A stretch of 35,641 nucleotides of DNA from Candidatus Gastranaerophilales bacterium (GTDB lineage Bacteria > Cyanobacteriota > Vampirovibrionia > Gastranaerophilales > Gastranaerophilaceae): the NCBI GenBank assembly GCA_944325555.1, contig CALVAN010000020.1, positions 1 through 35,641 of the forward strand, read 5' to 3'. A program made the translations under genes and the position numbers. The stretch's first letter is position 1, and every line of letters begins with the position of its first letter. This document shows, piece by piece, positions 1 through 7,546 of this stretch. The notes beneath the pieces were generated by a model. That model did not search any database, was not told the origin of the DNA, and worked only from the letters and a program-made list of their open reading frames with translations.

Positions 1-15
1 TCTGGCTTAGCCTGC

Positions 16-54
16 CTCTATGTAAAACGTGCCACTGGCACCTTTTACACAGAG
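16..54. repeat. 39-bp palindromic repeat, copy 1
   Basis: A near-perfect inverted repeat centred on position 35. The left arm starts CTCTATGTAAAACGTGCC and the right arm mirrors it to CACAGAG with only two mismatched pairs. It lies downstream of the minus-strand TPR gene that ends at 137, so it could act as a transcript end. There is no clean T-run, and a related palindrome occurs at 1067-1105, so a dispersed repeat is the better description. The rest of 1-136 shows nothing recognisable. Confidence 0.6.
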
Positions 55-136
55 TTCTTACAAAGGTCGGATTTTTTGATTATTTATGTTAAGAAAAAAT
101 CATTTCTGTCACCGAATTACGTAACATATACAGTCC

Positions 137-910
137 TTAACCAAGACGTTCAACAATCTTTTGGATTTTTTCTTTTTCCTCTTTCGGGACGTCAAAATTT
201 AAGTATTCGTTAAAATATTCTTTTGCGTCCTGATTTTCACCGCGTGCCATAAACAGCATACCCAGTCTTTTATAACCGAGAGGGAATTTTTCGTTTACGG
301 AAATACTTTTTAAAAGGTTTGATATGGCTTTGTCCACTTCGTCATTTGCCTCATAAGCCAGAGCCGTTTGATAATAGATAAGTTCGTTGTCTTCAATATA
401 TTTTAAAACTTCTTCAAAGTTGGCAATGGCGCTGTTCCAGTCTCCGAGTTCAAAATATACCATGCCTAAATCCCAGTTTGCATCAAAGTTTTTCGGCGCC
501 AGTTCAAGTACCGAATCAAGAACATCAATTGCATCATCATATCGTTTGTCTTCTATATAAATCCTGCCAAGATAATGCCTCAGCGCCGCATTGTCGGGAA
601 CAATCGCAATAGCACCCTGCAGAAGTTCTATAGCATCCCAGAGGCGGTTTTCTTTGTAATAGATATCCGCAATGTTTATGTAGGTTTCAACAAGTTTGTC
701 GTCAATAAAAAGCGCCTTTTTGTAGTATTCTTCCGCCTGAGCATTTTGCCCGAGATGTGCGTAGCAAAGACCGATGTTGTTGTATAGGTGGGCATTTTTG
801 TTGTCAGCCTCCAGAAGAATTTTGAATTTTTCAAGAGCCGCTTCAAAATCACGCTGATGAAAAAGCTTCATTGCTTCATCAAGTTCACTTTTAAATTGTT
901 TTTCGTCCAT
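137..910 (-). CDS. TPR-repeat protein (257 aa)
   Basis: A soluble protein built almost wholly of tetratricopeptide repeats, helical hairpins that serve as protein-protein scaffolds. About six repeats run from residue 5 to 250, with the typical pattern of G, Y, A and P at fixed spacing (NNIGLCYAHLGQNAQAEEYY, YLGRIYIEDKRYDDAIDVL, DLGMVYFELGDWNSAIANF). No signal peptide or catalytic motif is visible. The start is set at the ATG at 910 because AAGGAC lies six bases upstream. A longer frame to 988 would read through the structured repeat at 951-1024 and is unlikely. It lies downstream of another TPR gene (1214-2695) on the same strand, about 300 bp away. The partner proteins cannot be deduced from sequence. 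Confidence 0.85.
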   Translation of the reverse strand: MDEKQFKSELDEAMKLFHQRDFEAALEKFKILLEADNKNAHLYNNIGLCYAHLGQNAQAEEYYKKALFIDDKLVETYINIADIYYKENRLWDAIELLQGAIAIVPDNAALRHYLGRIYIEDKRYDDAIDVLDSVLELAPKNFDANWDLGMVYFELGDWNSAIANFEEVLKYIEDNELIYYQTALAYEANDEVDKAISNLLKSISVNEKFPLGYKRLGMLFMARGENQDAKEYFNEYLNFDVPKEEKEKIQKIVERLG

Positions 911-950
911 AACATTGTCCTTGCTGTAATATACAAATTGTCTGAGTGGG

Positions 951-1024
951 ACCTCGCTTGTAGGAGTGGTACACACTCTGCCGAGCAAACAATTCGGTGA
1001 ATTGTTTGTGAGAGGTAGCGAGGT
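951..1024. repeat. Structured repeat folding as a three-way junction
   Basis: Outer arms ACCTCGCT (951-958) and AGCGAGGT (1017-1024) are perfect inverted repeats. Between them are two hairpins: GAGTG/CACTC (964-968/974-978) and a perfect 10-bp stem CAAACAATTC/GAATTGTTTG with a 3-base loop (986-1008). The preceding block GTCTGAG.GGGACCTCGCTTGTA (from 940) recurs at about 35570-35592 near the end of the window, so it belongs to a dispersed family. It sits just upstream of the TPR gene start at 910. Confidence 0.6.
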
Positions 1025-1066
1025 CGCCTAAGTTATAATTTTACGGAAGTGACCCCATGTACTTCC

Positions 1067-1105
1067 CTCCATTCGTAACGTGCCACCGGCACCTTCCGAA
1101 CGGAG
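1067..1105. repeat. 39-bp palindromic repeat, copy 2
   Basis: Arms CTCCATTCGTAACGTGCC and GGCACCTTCCGAACGGAG form an imperfect stem of the same length and with the same centre (ACGTGCCAC.GGCACCTT) as the palindrome at 16-54. The outer arm bases differ between copies but keep pairing within each copy, so the secondary structure looks conserved. It lies between the two TPR genes. The remainder of 1025-1213 shows no gene. Confidence 0.6.
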
Positions 1106-1213
1106 TCCTTGGGTGCCCTTGTTGTTTAGCCAATATCGTACTTGTTTATTGCACCCGTTCAATAAGTTGTCGGGGTCAGTTGACTATATGAAAATATTAT
1201 AGACGAAAAAGTT

Positions 1214-2695
1214 TTATATTACATTCAATTGTTTTTCTATTTTTTTGGCATAATCGGCATCAGCTGCTCTTATGGCAAGGATGTGGGCTTTTTCCAGCAG
1301 AGATTGCGCTTTTTTTCTGTTGCCTAATTTTCTCATAACCATGGAGGCTTTTTCGTAATTTTTAGCCATTTTAACGGGGGATTCTGCCTGTTCGTAAAAA
1401 CGGGCAGAGGATTTGTAATCCTGAAGGGCGTTAATATTTTCGTTTAAAATACTTAAGGAATCTCCGCTGCGTGACCAGATGGCACCCATTGTTTTGGGGT
1501 TATTTGTTTCAAGGGCAATATTTTTTGCAGCGCCGTAAAATTTGTAGGTTTGTGCAACATTGTATCTTTCGGCGTACATATCGGCGATGTCGGATAGGGC
1601 TTTTGTCTGGGCGTTAAGGTTTTCTGCTTCACCGGCATAAGAAATAGCAGCAAAATAGTGATCCATTGCAGGTTCAAAATATACCACATCATTGTATATT
1701 TCAGCCATTGCGTAAAGTGCCTGAGCTTTTAAATTGTTGTCGTTAGAGGCTCTGTAAGCCTGATTGTATAATCCGAGGGCTTTGTCGAGGTTGTCCTGAT
1801 TGTCATAAATTTTGCCAAGCTCAAAACTTGCCATGCCTTCGGCGTTTGTGTCGCCTATGTACTGGGCCTGTGTTAATGCGGCGTTAAATGCTTCTATTGC
1901 TTTTGAAGGCTGGTTAATCGATGCATATTTTTTACCCTGCAGGAAGGATTTTCTTACCTGAGGATCCTGCGGAATATATACATTGGAGCGTTTTTGCGTA
2001 ACTTCCTTTTGAACAGGTTCCTGTGTGGCTTCTTGCTGAGGCTGTTCAACAGTTTCTTGCGGCTGTACGGCTTCTGCTTGAGGAGTTTCCTGTGCGGCTT
2101 GCGAGGCAAGATTTTGAGATATGGGTTTCATATCTCCGGTTTCTTTGTCCGGCAGTTTTACAAGAAAATCTTCATTTACTGTTGAAGGGTCGGATTTGTA
2201 GTCAACCTGTTGCAAAAACAGCGCCTCAATCCAGTTTTCCACAACTTTTGATTTTTTGTTCAAGGTTTGTGAAATAAATTTGTCGAGGACATTTGAGGCA
2301 TTTTTTAAATTAGACTGTATAAGCTTTTTGTCGGGCTCATTTTTTAAAGACTGGTTTTCCGCAAGCGTAAGGTACTGCTCGACCTCTTGAATAACTGTCG
2401 GAGGAGCACCTATTGCATTTGCTGTGCTTTTAAAATCAGTAATAATCTGGGCAATGTTAACTTTAGACTTAGAATAATCGATTGTGGATTTTTGACCGTT
2501 GGGGTATTCGTGTCTTGGATAAGAGCTTCTTCCGTTCGGGTCTGTAGCACCATAAGGGTCAGTGCTGCCCGAACGTCTGCTTTTATACATATCAGACGAT
2601 TGGGAAGACTCGTTCTCGTCCTTGCCGTCCACCTGTTTTTGGTTTTGCGGCGGCACATATGGTTTTATTTGTACCGGATAAATACTGTTATACAA
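1214..2695 (-). CDS. TPR protein with Pro/Gln-rich N-terminal half (493 aa)
   Basis: Residues 1-75 are low-complexity and polar (PPQNQKQVDGKDENESSQSS, RSSYPRHEYPNGQ). Residues 80-170 form a helical region. Residues 200-235 are a Gln/Glu/Pro/Val-rich linker (QAEAVQPQETVEQPQQEATQ). From about 250 to the C-terminus there are five or six TPR-like repeats (FELGKIYDNQDNLDKALGLY, YAMAEIYNDVVYFEPAMDHY). No signal peptide, membrane helix or enzymatic motif is seen. The likely start is TTG at 2695, with AAGGGTG nine bases upstream; no good ATG lies nearby. A scaffold role is inferred from the TPRs; the exact function is unknown. It may be co-transcribed with the TPR gene at 137-910. Confidence 0.8.
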   Translation of the reverse strand: MYNSIYPVQIKPYVPPQNQKQVDGKDENESSQSSDMYKSRRSGSTDPYGATDPNGRSSYPRHEYPNGQKSTIDYSKSKVNIAQIITDFKSTANAIGAPPTVIQEVEQYLTLAENQSLKNEPDKKLIQSNLKNASNVLDKFISQTLNKKSKVVENWIEALFLQQVDYKSDPSTVNEDFLVKLPDKETGDMKPISQNLASQAAQETPQAEAVQPQETVEQPQQEATQEPVQKEVTQKRSNVYIPQDPQVRKSFLQGKKYASINQPSKAIEAFNAALTQAQYIGDTNAEGMASFELGKIYDNQDNLDKALGLYNQAYRASNDNNLKAQALYAMAEIYNDVVYFEPAMDHYFAAISYAGEAENLNAQTKALSDIADMYAERYNVAQTYKFYGAAKNIALETNNPKTMGAIWSRSGDSLSILNENINALQDYKSSARFYEQAESPVKMAKNYEKASMVMRKLGNRKKAQSLLEKAHILAIRAADADYAKKIEKQLNVI

Positions 2696-2974
2696 ATTTT
2701 AACACCCTTGTTATAAGTTTGCCCTGTTAACGTTATCGGAACAGCAGCATGATAAATTAAACTTTTGGTATAAATATCATACTTTTGGCGTAGTTTTTGC
2801 CATGCCTGTACCGTATCTGTGCTATTAAGCTGTTTGGGAAACTTTTTTAGCACTACTTTAATTTAATGATTTTTGAAAAAAAGTCATGAACATGTCGAAT
2901 AAATGAATGAACATGGGCAAATTATTCATAACAATGAATGATTTTATATAACTAAAGTATATGTAAAATAACAC

Positions 2975-3065
2975 TATACTCCTTAAATAAAGACGACGAT
3001 ACGCATATCCCTAATCTAATAGCTATGAACCAAAAGTGCAAAACACAAATTCATAGCTTTTTTTT
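2975..3065 (+). ncRNA. Possible short transcript ending in an intrinsic terminator
   Basis: Arms AGCTATGAA (3021-3029) and TTCATAGCT (3050-3058) form a 9-bp stem followed by a T-run to 3065, a good plus-strand terminator. No plus-strand gene ends here. A TATACT box at 2975-2980 could be a -10 element, giving an RNA of about 80 nt, but no convincing -35 is present. The wider gap 2700-3437 has no coding gene; it holds this terminator and the repeat region that follows. Confidence 0.25.
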
Positions 3066-3196
3066 GCGGATTTTGGCAAGTGCGCCGTGTCACGAAGTGA
3101 CCCAGCACGTCCCGTGTAAAAGTTCGACGGAGTGTGATTTGCGTAAGCAAATCAAAACGGAGTGCAAGAACTTTGAACTGCCAATAATCCAAGACA

Positions 3197-3311
3197 GCGG
3201 ATTTGCGGACGGACGGAGCGAAGCGAGCGAGTCCGGGGAGCGAATAGATTGAGCCGGCTTGTGCAAAGCACAAAAGGCGAAACTCTGTGAGCGTGAAGCA
3301 AATCCAAGACA
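3197..3311. repeat. ~108-bp TIR element, copy A
   Basis: The element starts GCGGATTTGCGGACGGACG and ends GAAGCAAATCCAAGACAAC. The ends GGATTTGC (3199-3206) and GCAAATCC (3298-3305) are inverted repeats, and internal GGAC/GTCC arms also pair. Copies B and C occur beside ssrA (14907-15015, 15146-15254), and a fourth copy begins at 35610. Upstream flank 3085-3195 is also rich in small perfect hairpins (GTCAC-GAA-GTGAC, GATTTGC-GTAA-GCAAATC), suggesting a composite structured repeat. Confidence 0.6.
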
Positions 3312-3437
3312 ACTTGTTTCAGGATCTTGCCGGCTTGATTTTTCAGCTGCAGATTGGTCAGATTCTGAACACACACAATCCTTGCGAAATGTTCAATCGA
3401 AAGCTTTTGAAGGACAAATAAAAGTCAGTTTAAGTAA

Positions 3438-4145
3438 TTAAATAAACCTGCTAAATACTTTATAATAAAGGAATATAGCAAAAAGAATGAGTATTATCCC
3501 GCTGACTTTTGTCAGAATATCAGTATATTTTGCTGCAGAGGAAAGCTTTTTTAAAACAGATGTGAACAGCCCCGCAACAAGTATTATCATTCCCTGCCCC
3601 AGAGAGAACAAAAACAGCATCAGTGCAGCATAAAGGAAATTTGCACTCATAGAAGCTGCAGCCATAATGCCTGCCAGTATCGGTGTTGAACATGGCGATG
3701 CTGCCAGAGCAAATACCATTCCCAATATTAACGGGTATGTTATAAAATTGTGTTTTTCGCTTTGCGGAAACTTTTTGACAAGCACCGGAAAGTTTATATC
3801 CAGCAGCCCTAAAAGGTTCAAGCCGAATATCATGATTAAAGAAGTTAATATGAGTACAAAATATACTCTGTTTGTTGCGTCAAATATTTGCCCTGTTAAT
3901 GCGCAAACAAGTCCTATTGCTGTAAGGCATATAGACATTCCCAGTATAAAAAATACTATTTGAAGCAGGTTTTTAGAGGTTCTTTTTTCAGAGGAGCTTC
4001 CTATATAACTTACAACAACAGGTAACATTCCTATTCCGCAGGGGGATAATGATGCTACGACACCGCCTAAAAAACACAGTGCAAGTATAAGCAGAGAAAA
4101 CTCACCCTGAACATTTGCCTGAAAAAAAGTAACTAATTTATCCAT
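3438..4145 (-). CDS. ccdA: CcdA-family thiol-disulfide interchange membrane protein
   Basis: A polytopic inner-membrane protein of 235 aa, the usual CcdA length, that in this family carries electrons from cytosolic thioredoxin across the membrane to periplasmic thioredoxin-like proteins. Six hydrophobic segments are visible. The two redox cysteines lie in family-typical proline-flanked motifs, LSPCGIGMLPVVVSYIG near residue 35 and ASPCSTPILAG near residue 150. It overlaps the upstream thioredoxin-like gene by eight bases (ATGGATAA), so the pair is translationally coupled. The substrate is unknown: cytochrome c maturation, disulfide reduction and peroxide defence are all possible. No cytochrome genes are in the window. 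Confidence 0.88.
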   Translation of the reverse strand: MDKLVTFFQANVQGEFSLLILALCFLGGVVASLSPCGIGMLPVVVSYIGSSSEKRTSKNLLQIVFFILGMSICLTAIGLVCALTGQIFDATNRVYFVLILTSLIMIFGLNLLGLLDINFPVLVKKFPQSEKHNFITYPLILGMVFALAASPCSTPILAGIMAAASMSANFLYAALMLFLFSLGQGMIILVAGLFTSVLKKLSSAAKYTDILTKVSGIILILFAIFLYYKVFSRFI

Positions 4146-4542
4146 TGATTAAGCCTTTGAGAATGCTGTTTAATTCTTTTTCTGTCATAAATCCCTCTGT
4201 CTTTTTATATACGTTCCCGTCTTTTTTAAGAAATATCATTGTAGGCACAAGGGTTATATTGTATTTTTTTATTAAAGCGTCTGTTACGGAATCGTTGGTT
4301 TGGGTTGTGTATTTTTGATAGTCAACTTTATCTGCATATTGAGGCATAACAACGCTCGTCACACCTTCAAGCTTTTTGCAGTCTAAACACATAGGAGAAG
4401 AAAATTTCATAACAACAGGTTTTGAATAGCTGCTCTGTGCTTGAGCTTCAAACGCAGCTTTGGGACTGTTAGTTTTGTCCAAAACAAAATAAGCCACCAC
4501 CGGAATAATTAAAATAGCAAGTGCAACAATCCAATTTTTCAT
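4138..4542 (-). CDS. Membrane-anchored thioredoxin-like protein
   Basis: A 134-aa protein with an N-terminal signal anchor (MKNWIVALAILIIPVVAYFV) and a thioredoxin fold facing the periplasm. The active site is CLDC (SSPMCLDCKKLEG, around residue 53), and the cis-proline motif is present as VPTMIFL near residue 105. The start is the ATG at 4542, preceded by AAGGAGA at ideal spacing; a longer frame to 4581 is not needed. The gene overlaps ccdA, and the pair is the expected partnership: CcdA reduces this protein, which then reduces periplasmic targets. The unusual CLDC dipeptide fits a dedicated reductant rather than a general thioredoxin. Confidence 0.85.
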   Translation of the reverse strand: MKNWIVALAILIIPVVAYFVLDKTNSPKAAFEAQAQSSYSKPVVMKFSSPMCLDCKKLEGVTSVVMPQYADKVDYQKYTTQTNDSVTDALIKKYNITLVPTMIFLKKDGNVYKKTEGFMTEKELNSILKGLING

Positions 4543-4658
4543 ATCTATTCTCCTTAACATACATTTTAATATAACATACAATGATTTATTAAGATTAATA
4601 TTGTATAGGTGTTTAATATGATATATTATAAATAAAAATTTTAGGGAGAAAATTACTT

Positions 4659-5330
4659 TTGTTCGATATAAATTCGTGGCTTGATGAAATTAGTGAAAAG
4701 TGCCAAAATACCTTCGATGAAAATTTAGTGTTTATTGGTTATCAGGGAAGTCATAGAAGAGACGAAGCGACAGAAACAAGCGATATTGATATGGTAGTTG
4801 TGCTTAAAAATCTGGGCATTGAGGAACTTTGCGCCTATAAAGAAATTGTAAAATCTATGCCACATAGTGAAAAGGCTTGCGGGTTTATATGTTCGAAAGA
4901 CGAGTTAAAAAACTGGTCTAAATATGAATTATTCAGGCTGTATTATGACACAATGGCAATTTATGGAGATATGAAAGAACTTATCCCCGAGATTACTCTG
5001 CAAGACGCAAAAACTGCAGCAAAAATCGGAGCAGAAAATATATATCATTTTGCCTGCCATAGCTTTTTATACGGAAGTAATCCCAAAGAAACATTGAAGG
5101 ATTTGTTCAAGGGCATTGTTTTTGTGATACAGGCAAAATATTTTTTTGAAACGGGCGAGTTTGTTTTAACTAAAAAAGAACTGTATAGCAAGCTTGACGG
5201 GATAGAAAAACAGCTTTTATATCAGGCATTGAATAAAGACGATATTGACGATTTTTCAATTGAGCAGACAGAAAAAAATTATGCAATGTTAGTGAATTTT
5301 TGTTCGGATATAATAAAGCAATATAACTAA
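4659..5330 (+). CDS. Nucleotidyltransferase-domain protein (223 aa)
   Basis: The N-terminal third carries the polymerase-beta-type nucleotidyltransferase signature: GSHRRDEATETSDIDMVVVL, with G-S followed by the two metal-binding aspartates in SDID (around residues 29-45). The C-terminal half is helical and HEPN- or KNTase-like in appearance (IGAENIYHFACHSFLYGSNP). Such proteins transfer a nucleotide to a small molecule, RNA or protein; some are antibiotic adenylyltransferases and some are toxin-antitoxin parts. No HEPN partner gene is adjacent, so a two-gene toxin-antitoxin module is not supported. The start appears to be TTG at 4659, with AGGGAG about ten bases upstream. It stands alone between ccdA/trx (divergent) and tRNA-Ser. 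Confidence 0.8.
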   Translation: MFDINSWLDEISEKCQNTFDENLVFIGYQGSHRRDEATETSDIDMVVVLKNLGIEELCAYKEIVKSMPHSEKACGFICSKDELKNWSKYELFRLYYDTMAIYGDMKELIPEITLQDAKTAAKIGAENIYHFACHSFLYGSNPKETLKDLFKGIVFVIQAKYFFETGEFVLTKKELYSKLDGIEKQLLYQALNKDDIDDFSIEQTEKNYAMLVNFCSDIIKQYN

Positions 5331-5405
5331 AAAGGCTTTAAAAATAAGTATTTGTAAAAAAGAGATTTTTTTGCTAATATTAATTTACCTTGAAATTGAA
5401 TATAT

Positions 5406-5495
5406 GGAGAAGTGGCCGAGTAGGCTGAAGGCGGCACCCTGCTAAGGTGTTAGGTGGAGTAATCTGCCTCGAGGGTTCGAATCCCTCCTTCTCCG
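5406..5495 (+). tRNA. tRNA-Ser (anticodon GCU)
   Basis: A class II tRNA of 90 nt. Acceptor arms GGAGAAG and CTTCTCC pair perfectly, with discriminator G at 5495. The D-arm, the anticodon loop CTGCTAA (reading AGC/AGU serine codons), the long variable arm and the T-arm with loop TTCGAAT are all present. The 3' CCA is not encoded. Confidence 0.96.
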
Positions 5496-5502
5496 AATTC
5501 TT

Positions 5503-5524
5503 AGACCCGCAAGGGTCTTTTTTA
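5503..5524 (+). terminator. Intrinsic terminator of tRNA-Ser
   Basis: Stem AGACCC / GGGTCT with a GCAA tetraloop, followed directly by a run of T, eight bases after the tRNA end. Confidence 0.9.
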
Positions 5525-5538
5525 ATGCGGAGGGATGA

Positions 5539-5573
5539 GAACCCGAGAAGAGGGCGAGAATCCTACGACAAAC
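5539..5573. repeat. 35-bp dispersed repeat, copy 1
   Basis: The block beginning GAACCCGAGAAGAGGG and ending CCTACGACAAAC recurs at 8416-8450 with a single base difference. It lies in the gap between tRNA-Ser and the lipoprotein gene (5525-5869), which otherwise holds a GTAG hairpin and a possible gene remnant. Confidence 0.7.
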
Positions 5574-5640
5574 AAGGCGCAGGTAATGCCGAGCCGTAGT
5601 TTGACGGATGCAGAGTGCCGATTTTTTAAGTAGTAGCCGA

Positions 5641-5661
5641 GTAGGTCAGGCATTGCCTGAC
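5641..5661 (+). repeat. GTAG-headed REP-like hairpin 1
   Basis: GTAG is followed by the perfect stem GTCAGGC / GCCTGAC with an ATT loop. The GTAG tetranucleotide next to an imperfect or perfect palindrome is the hallmark of REP sequences mobilised by RAYT (TnpA-REP) transposases. Three more hairpins of this layout are in the window (7447, 8327, 16103). Confidence 0.6.
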
Positions 5662-5779
5662 AAAATATTATGACCCGAACTTACCTATTGAAATTGAGAT
5701 TAGGAAAAACATTATCAAAAAAACGGCAAAAATCTTAGAAGACAAGTGTTTTAAACGGGTTGTTGTACGGTATTTGTAA
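5660..5779 (+). pseudogene. Possible C-terminal gene remnant
   Basis: A short open stretch reads TKYYDPNLPIEIEIRKNIIK and continues to a TAA at 5777-5779. Its composition looks protein-like (alternating charged and hydrophobic residues), but it has no start codon and begins at the edge of a REP-like hairpin. It may be the tail of a gene lost during repeat insertion. The family is not recognised, and chance is possible. Confidence 0.25.
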
Positions 5780-5869
5780 ATTTATTTTTCATTTCTTCAC
5801 AATATGAGCAAAAAGGAAATTTTTTGAGCCTTATAGCAAACACAATATTATAAAGAAAGGTTCTTATTT

Positions 5870-7429
5870 ATGAAAGTAATTTCAACACAAATGATGAATA
5901 CAGTGCAAAAGTACTCTAAAAAACTGATTTTTCCGGCTGCTCTTGCTACAGGGCTAACTTCTTGTTCTCTGCAGAAATCTCCCGAACAAGATATATTTGA
6001 AAAAACACGGGAGGTTGTTGAATCTTTACAAGAGAACCTGTTACAGTTAAATTCAGGGGAATATATGTCCTCCCCTGACTCCGTGTTGGCTAACGTTGAA
6101 AAATCTTTAGCGCAGCTTGATTCTTTGCAAAGGACTATGTTACAGGCTGTCCCCATGACCGATATTTCTGTCCCTGACACTGCGTCTGCCGGTAAAGATG
6201 TTAAGCTCCAAATCAATTCTGAAAACGGTGTTACATCAATTAATTCCTCTAATTTAGATATGCTGAATGATAATGGAATATTTCCTGTAGATATTTCTCA
6301 AATTTTTCCGTTTAGCAATAACCGTACCTATCAGGTAGCAATTTTTCAAGCTCTGCCGTATATCAATGACGGAAAGTTTAAACAGGTAGAAGCTATGTCT
6401 AACGGCTTTGTTATTGATGGCAAATATAAGATGAAGGCTGATAAAAATGGCGGTTATCGTGGAAAGTATGACCTGTTTGACAGTCATAGTTTCAAAATTG
6501 ACAGATTAAGAAATGGTAATTTCAACCTTATTTATAAAAATGATGATAATGTAGAAGCCCTCGCTTTTTCAAAGGATGGCAAATTATTAAGTAAATTTGA
6601 AGCTTTCAAACAAAACTCACCGGTATCACCCTATAAACAACCTTTTGGTTCAACAGGTGTGTCTGATGCGTTTAAATCATTACCGGAAAATACAGATGAT
6701 AAAATTGTAAAGTTTAACAACCCTCTATCAGATAAAGAGCTTAATATGGTTAAAAACGTAATTGCATCTACAATGCCAGGCATAGAAATAGTTGATGCTA
6801 AGCAAGACGGCAATGGCCTGATTTTTAAATATAATACCGGCGATCGTTTTCCTGAAGGGAAATATACTATAAAACTTACAAACACAATCGGGCTGGATTA
6901 TAAGAGAAAATTAGATTCAAACTCTTCTTTTGAAGAGCTGAAAATTCGTGCTTTAGAGAATGGCGGATATGCCTGCTGTACATCAAACATGGCTTTCTTT
7001 GGGTCTGATTACGATGTAAAATATTTTGATAAAGATTTGAATATGAAAGATGAAAATTGGTACAGGCAAGACAAAGCCATAAGGGACAAAATTAAAAAGG
7101 AATTATCGGCCGCTATGATGGAAAAGGCACTTGAAAATATCAAAAACGGCAAGCCTGCGCATTTTAAACTCGGTGATAACAGTGTAATATTACTTCCAAA
7201 ACCCGGAGAAATGGTGATTGGAGATACGTCTCTGGGCGTAAGGGCGGAAACTTCTTTTAATGAAATAAGAGAAGCCATTGAAGATTTACCGCCAGCAGTA
7301 AAAGCCGGTATAGTGGTTGTAACAGTTGCAGCAGGTGCTTATGCTCTTGATGCAATAGTGTTCCCGTCTTTTTTGGACGGAGCGGCAGCAATGGGGGTAA
7401 TCCCTGCGAGTGTCGGGGCAGCTTTGTAA
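5870..7429 (+). CDS. Putative lipoprotein of unknown function (519 aa)
   Basis: The N-terminus has a basic stretch, a hydrophobic core and the lipobox LTSC (FPAALATGLTSCSLQ), with Cys at residue 32 as the lipidation site. This places the mature protein on the envelope. A helical region follows (residues 40-90). Residues 170-245 contain repeating short beta-type segments (GYRGKYDLFDSHSFKIDRLR, ALAFSKDGKLLSKFEAF). Residues 255-360 hold a second region with a clear internal boundary. The last 50 residues are hydrophobic and Gly/Ala-rich (AGIVVVTVAAGAYALDAIVF), unusual for a lipoprotein and possibly a second membrane contact. AAAGG precedes the ATG. No known family was recognised. Confidence 0.75.
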   Translation: MKVISTQMMNTVQKYSKKLIFPAALATGLTSCSLQKSPEQDIFEKTREVVESLQENLLQLNSGEYMSSPDSVLANVEKSLAQLDSLQRTMLQAVPMTDISVPDTASAGKDVKLQINSENGVTSINSSNLDMLNDNGIFPVDISQIFPFSNNRTYQVAIFQALPYINDGKFKQVEAMSNGFVIDGKYKMKADKNGGYRGKYDLFDSHSFKIDRLRNGNFNLIYKNDDNVEALAFSKDGKLLSKFEAFKQNSPVSPYKQPFGSTGVSDAFKSLPENTDDKIVKFNNPLSDKELNMVKNVIASTMPGIEIVDAKQDGNGLIFKYNTGDRFPEGKYTIKLTNTIGLDYKRKLDSNSSFEELKIRALENGGYACCTSNMAFFGSDYDVKYFDKDLNMKDENWYRQDKAIRDKIKKELSAAMMEKALENIKNGKPAHFKLGDNSVILLPKPGEMVIGDTSLGVRAETSFNEIREAIEDLPPAVKAGIVVVTVAAGAYALDAIVFPSFLDGAAAMGVIPASVGAAL

Positions 7430-7444
7430 TACAAAAAACAAAAG

Positions 7445-7477
7445 ACGTAGGGTGCGTCAAAACGACGCACGCTACGT
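7445..7477. repeat. GTAG-headed hairpin 2, possible terminator
   Basis: Arms ACGTAG-G-GTGCGTC and GACGCAC-G-CTACGT form a 13-bp stem with one symmetric mismatch and an AAAAC loop. The GTAGGGTGCGT core is the same type as widespread REP sequences. It lies 16 bases after the lipoprotein stop and could also end that transcript, though the T-run is poor (TTCTCT). Confidence 0.6.
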
Positions 7478-7546
7478 TCTCTCAATAAATATATTTGTTA
7501 CACTCTGTAATAAACATCTTAAAAAATAACAACATATTGTATTTAT

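Noticed and set aside
3016..3441. Overlapping 60-98 aa frames on both strands
   Set aside because: They lie in hairpin-rich repeat DNA, overlap each other in several frames and match no protein.
4659..5330. Toxin-antitoxin pair (MNT-HEPN) at the nucleotidyltransferase gene
   Set aside because: The expected HEPN partner gene is absent on either side, and the protein is longer than a minimal MNT antitoxin.
5824..5851. Promoter TTGAGC-16-TATTAT before the lipoprotein gene
   Set aside because: Transcription would start at or inside the ribosome binding site at about 5857, so it cannot serve the gene as read.
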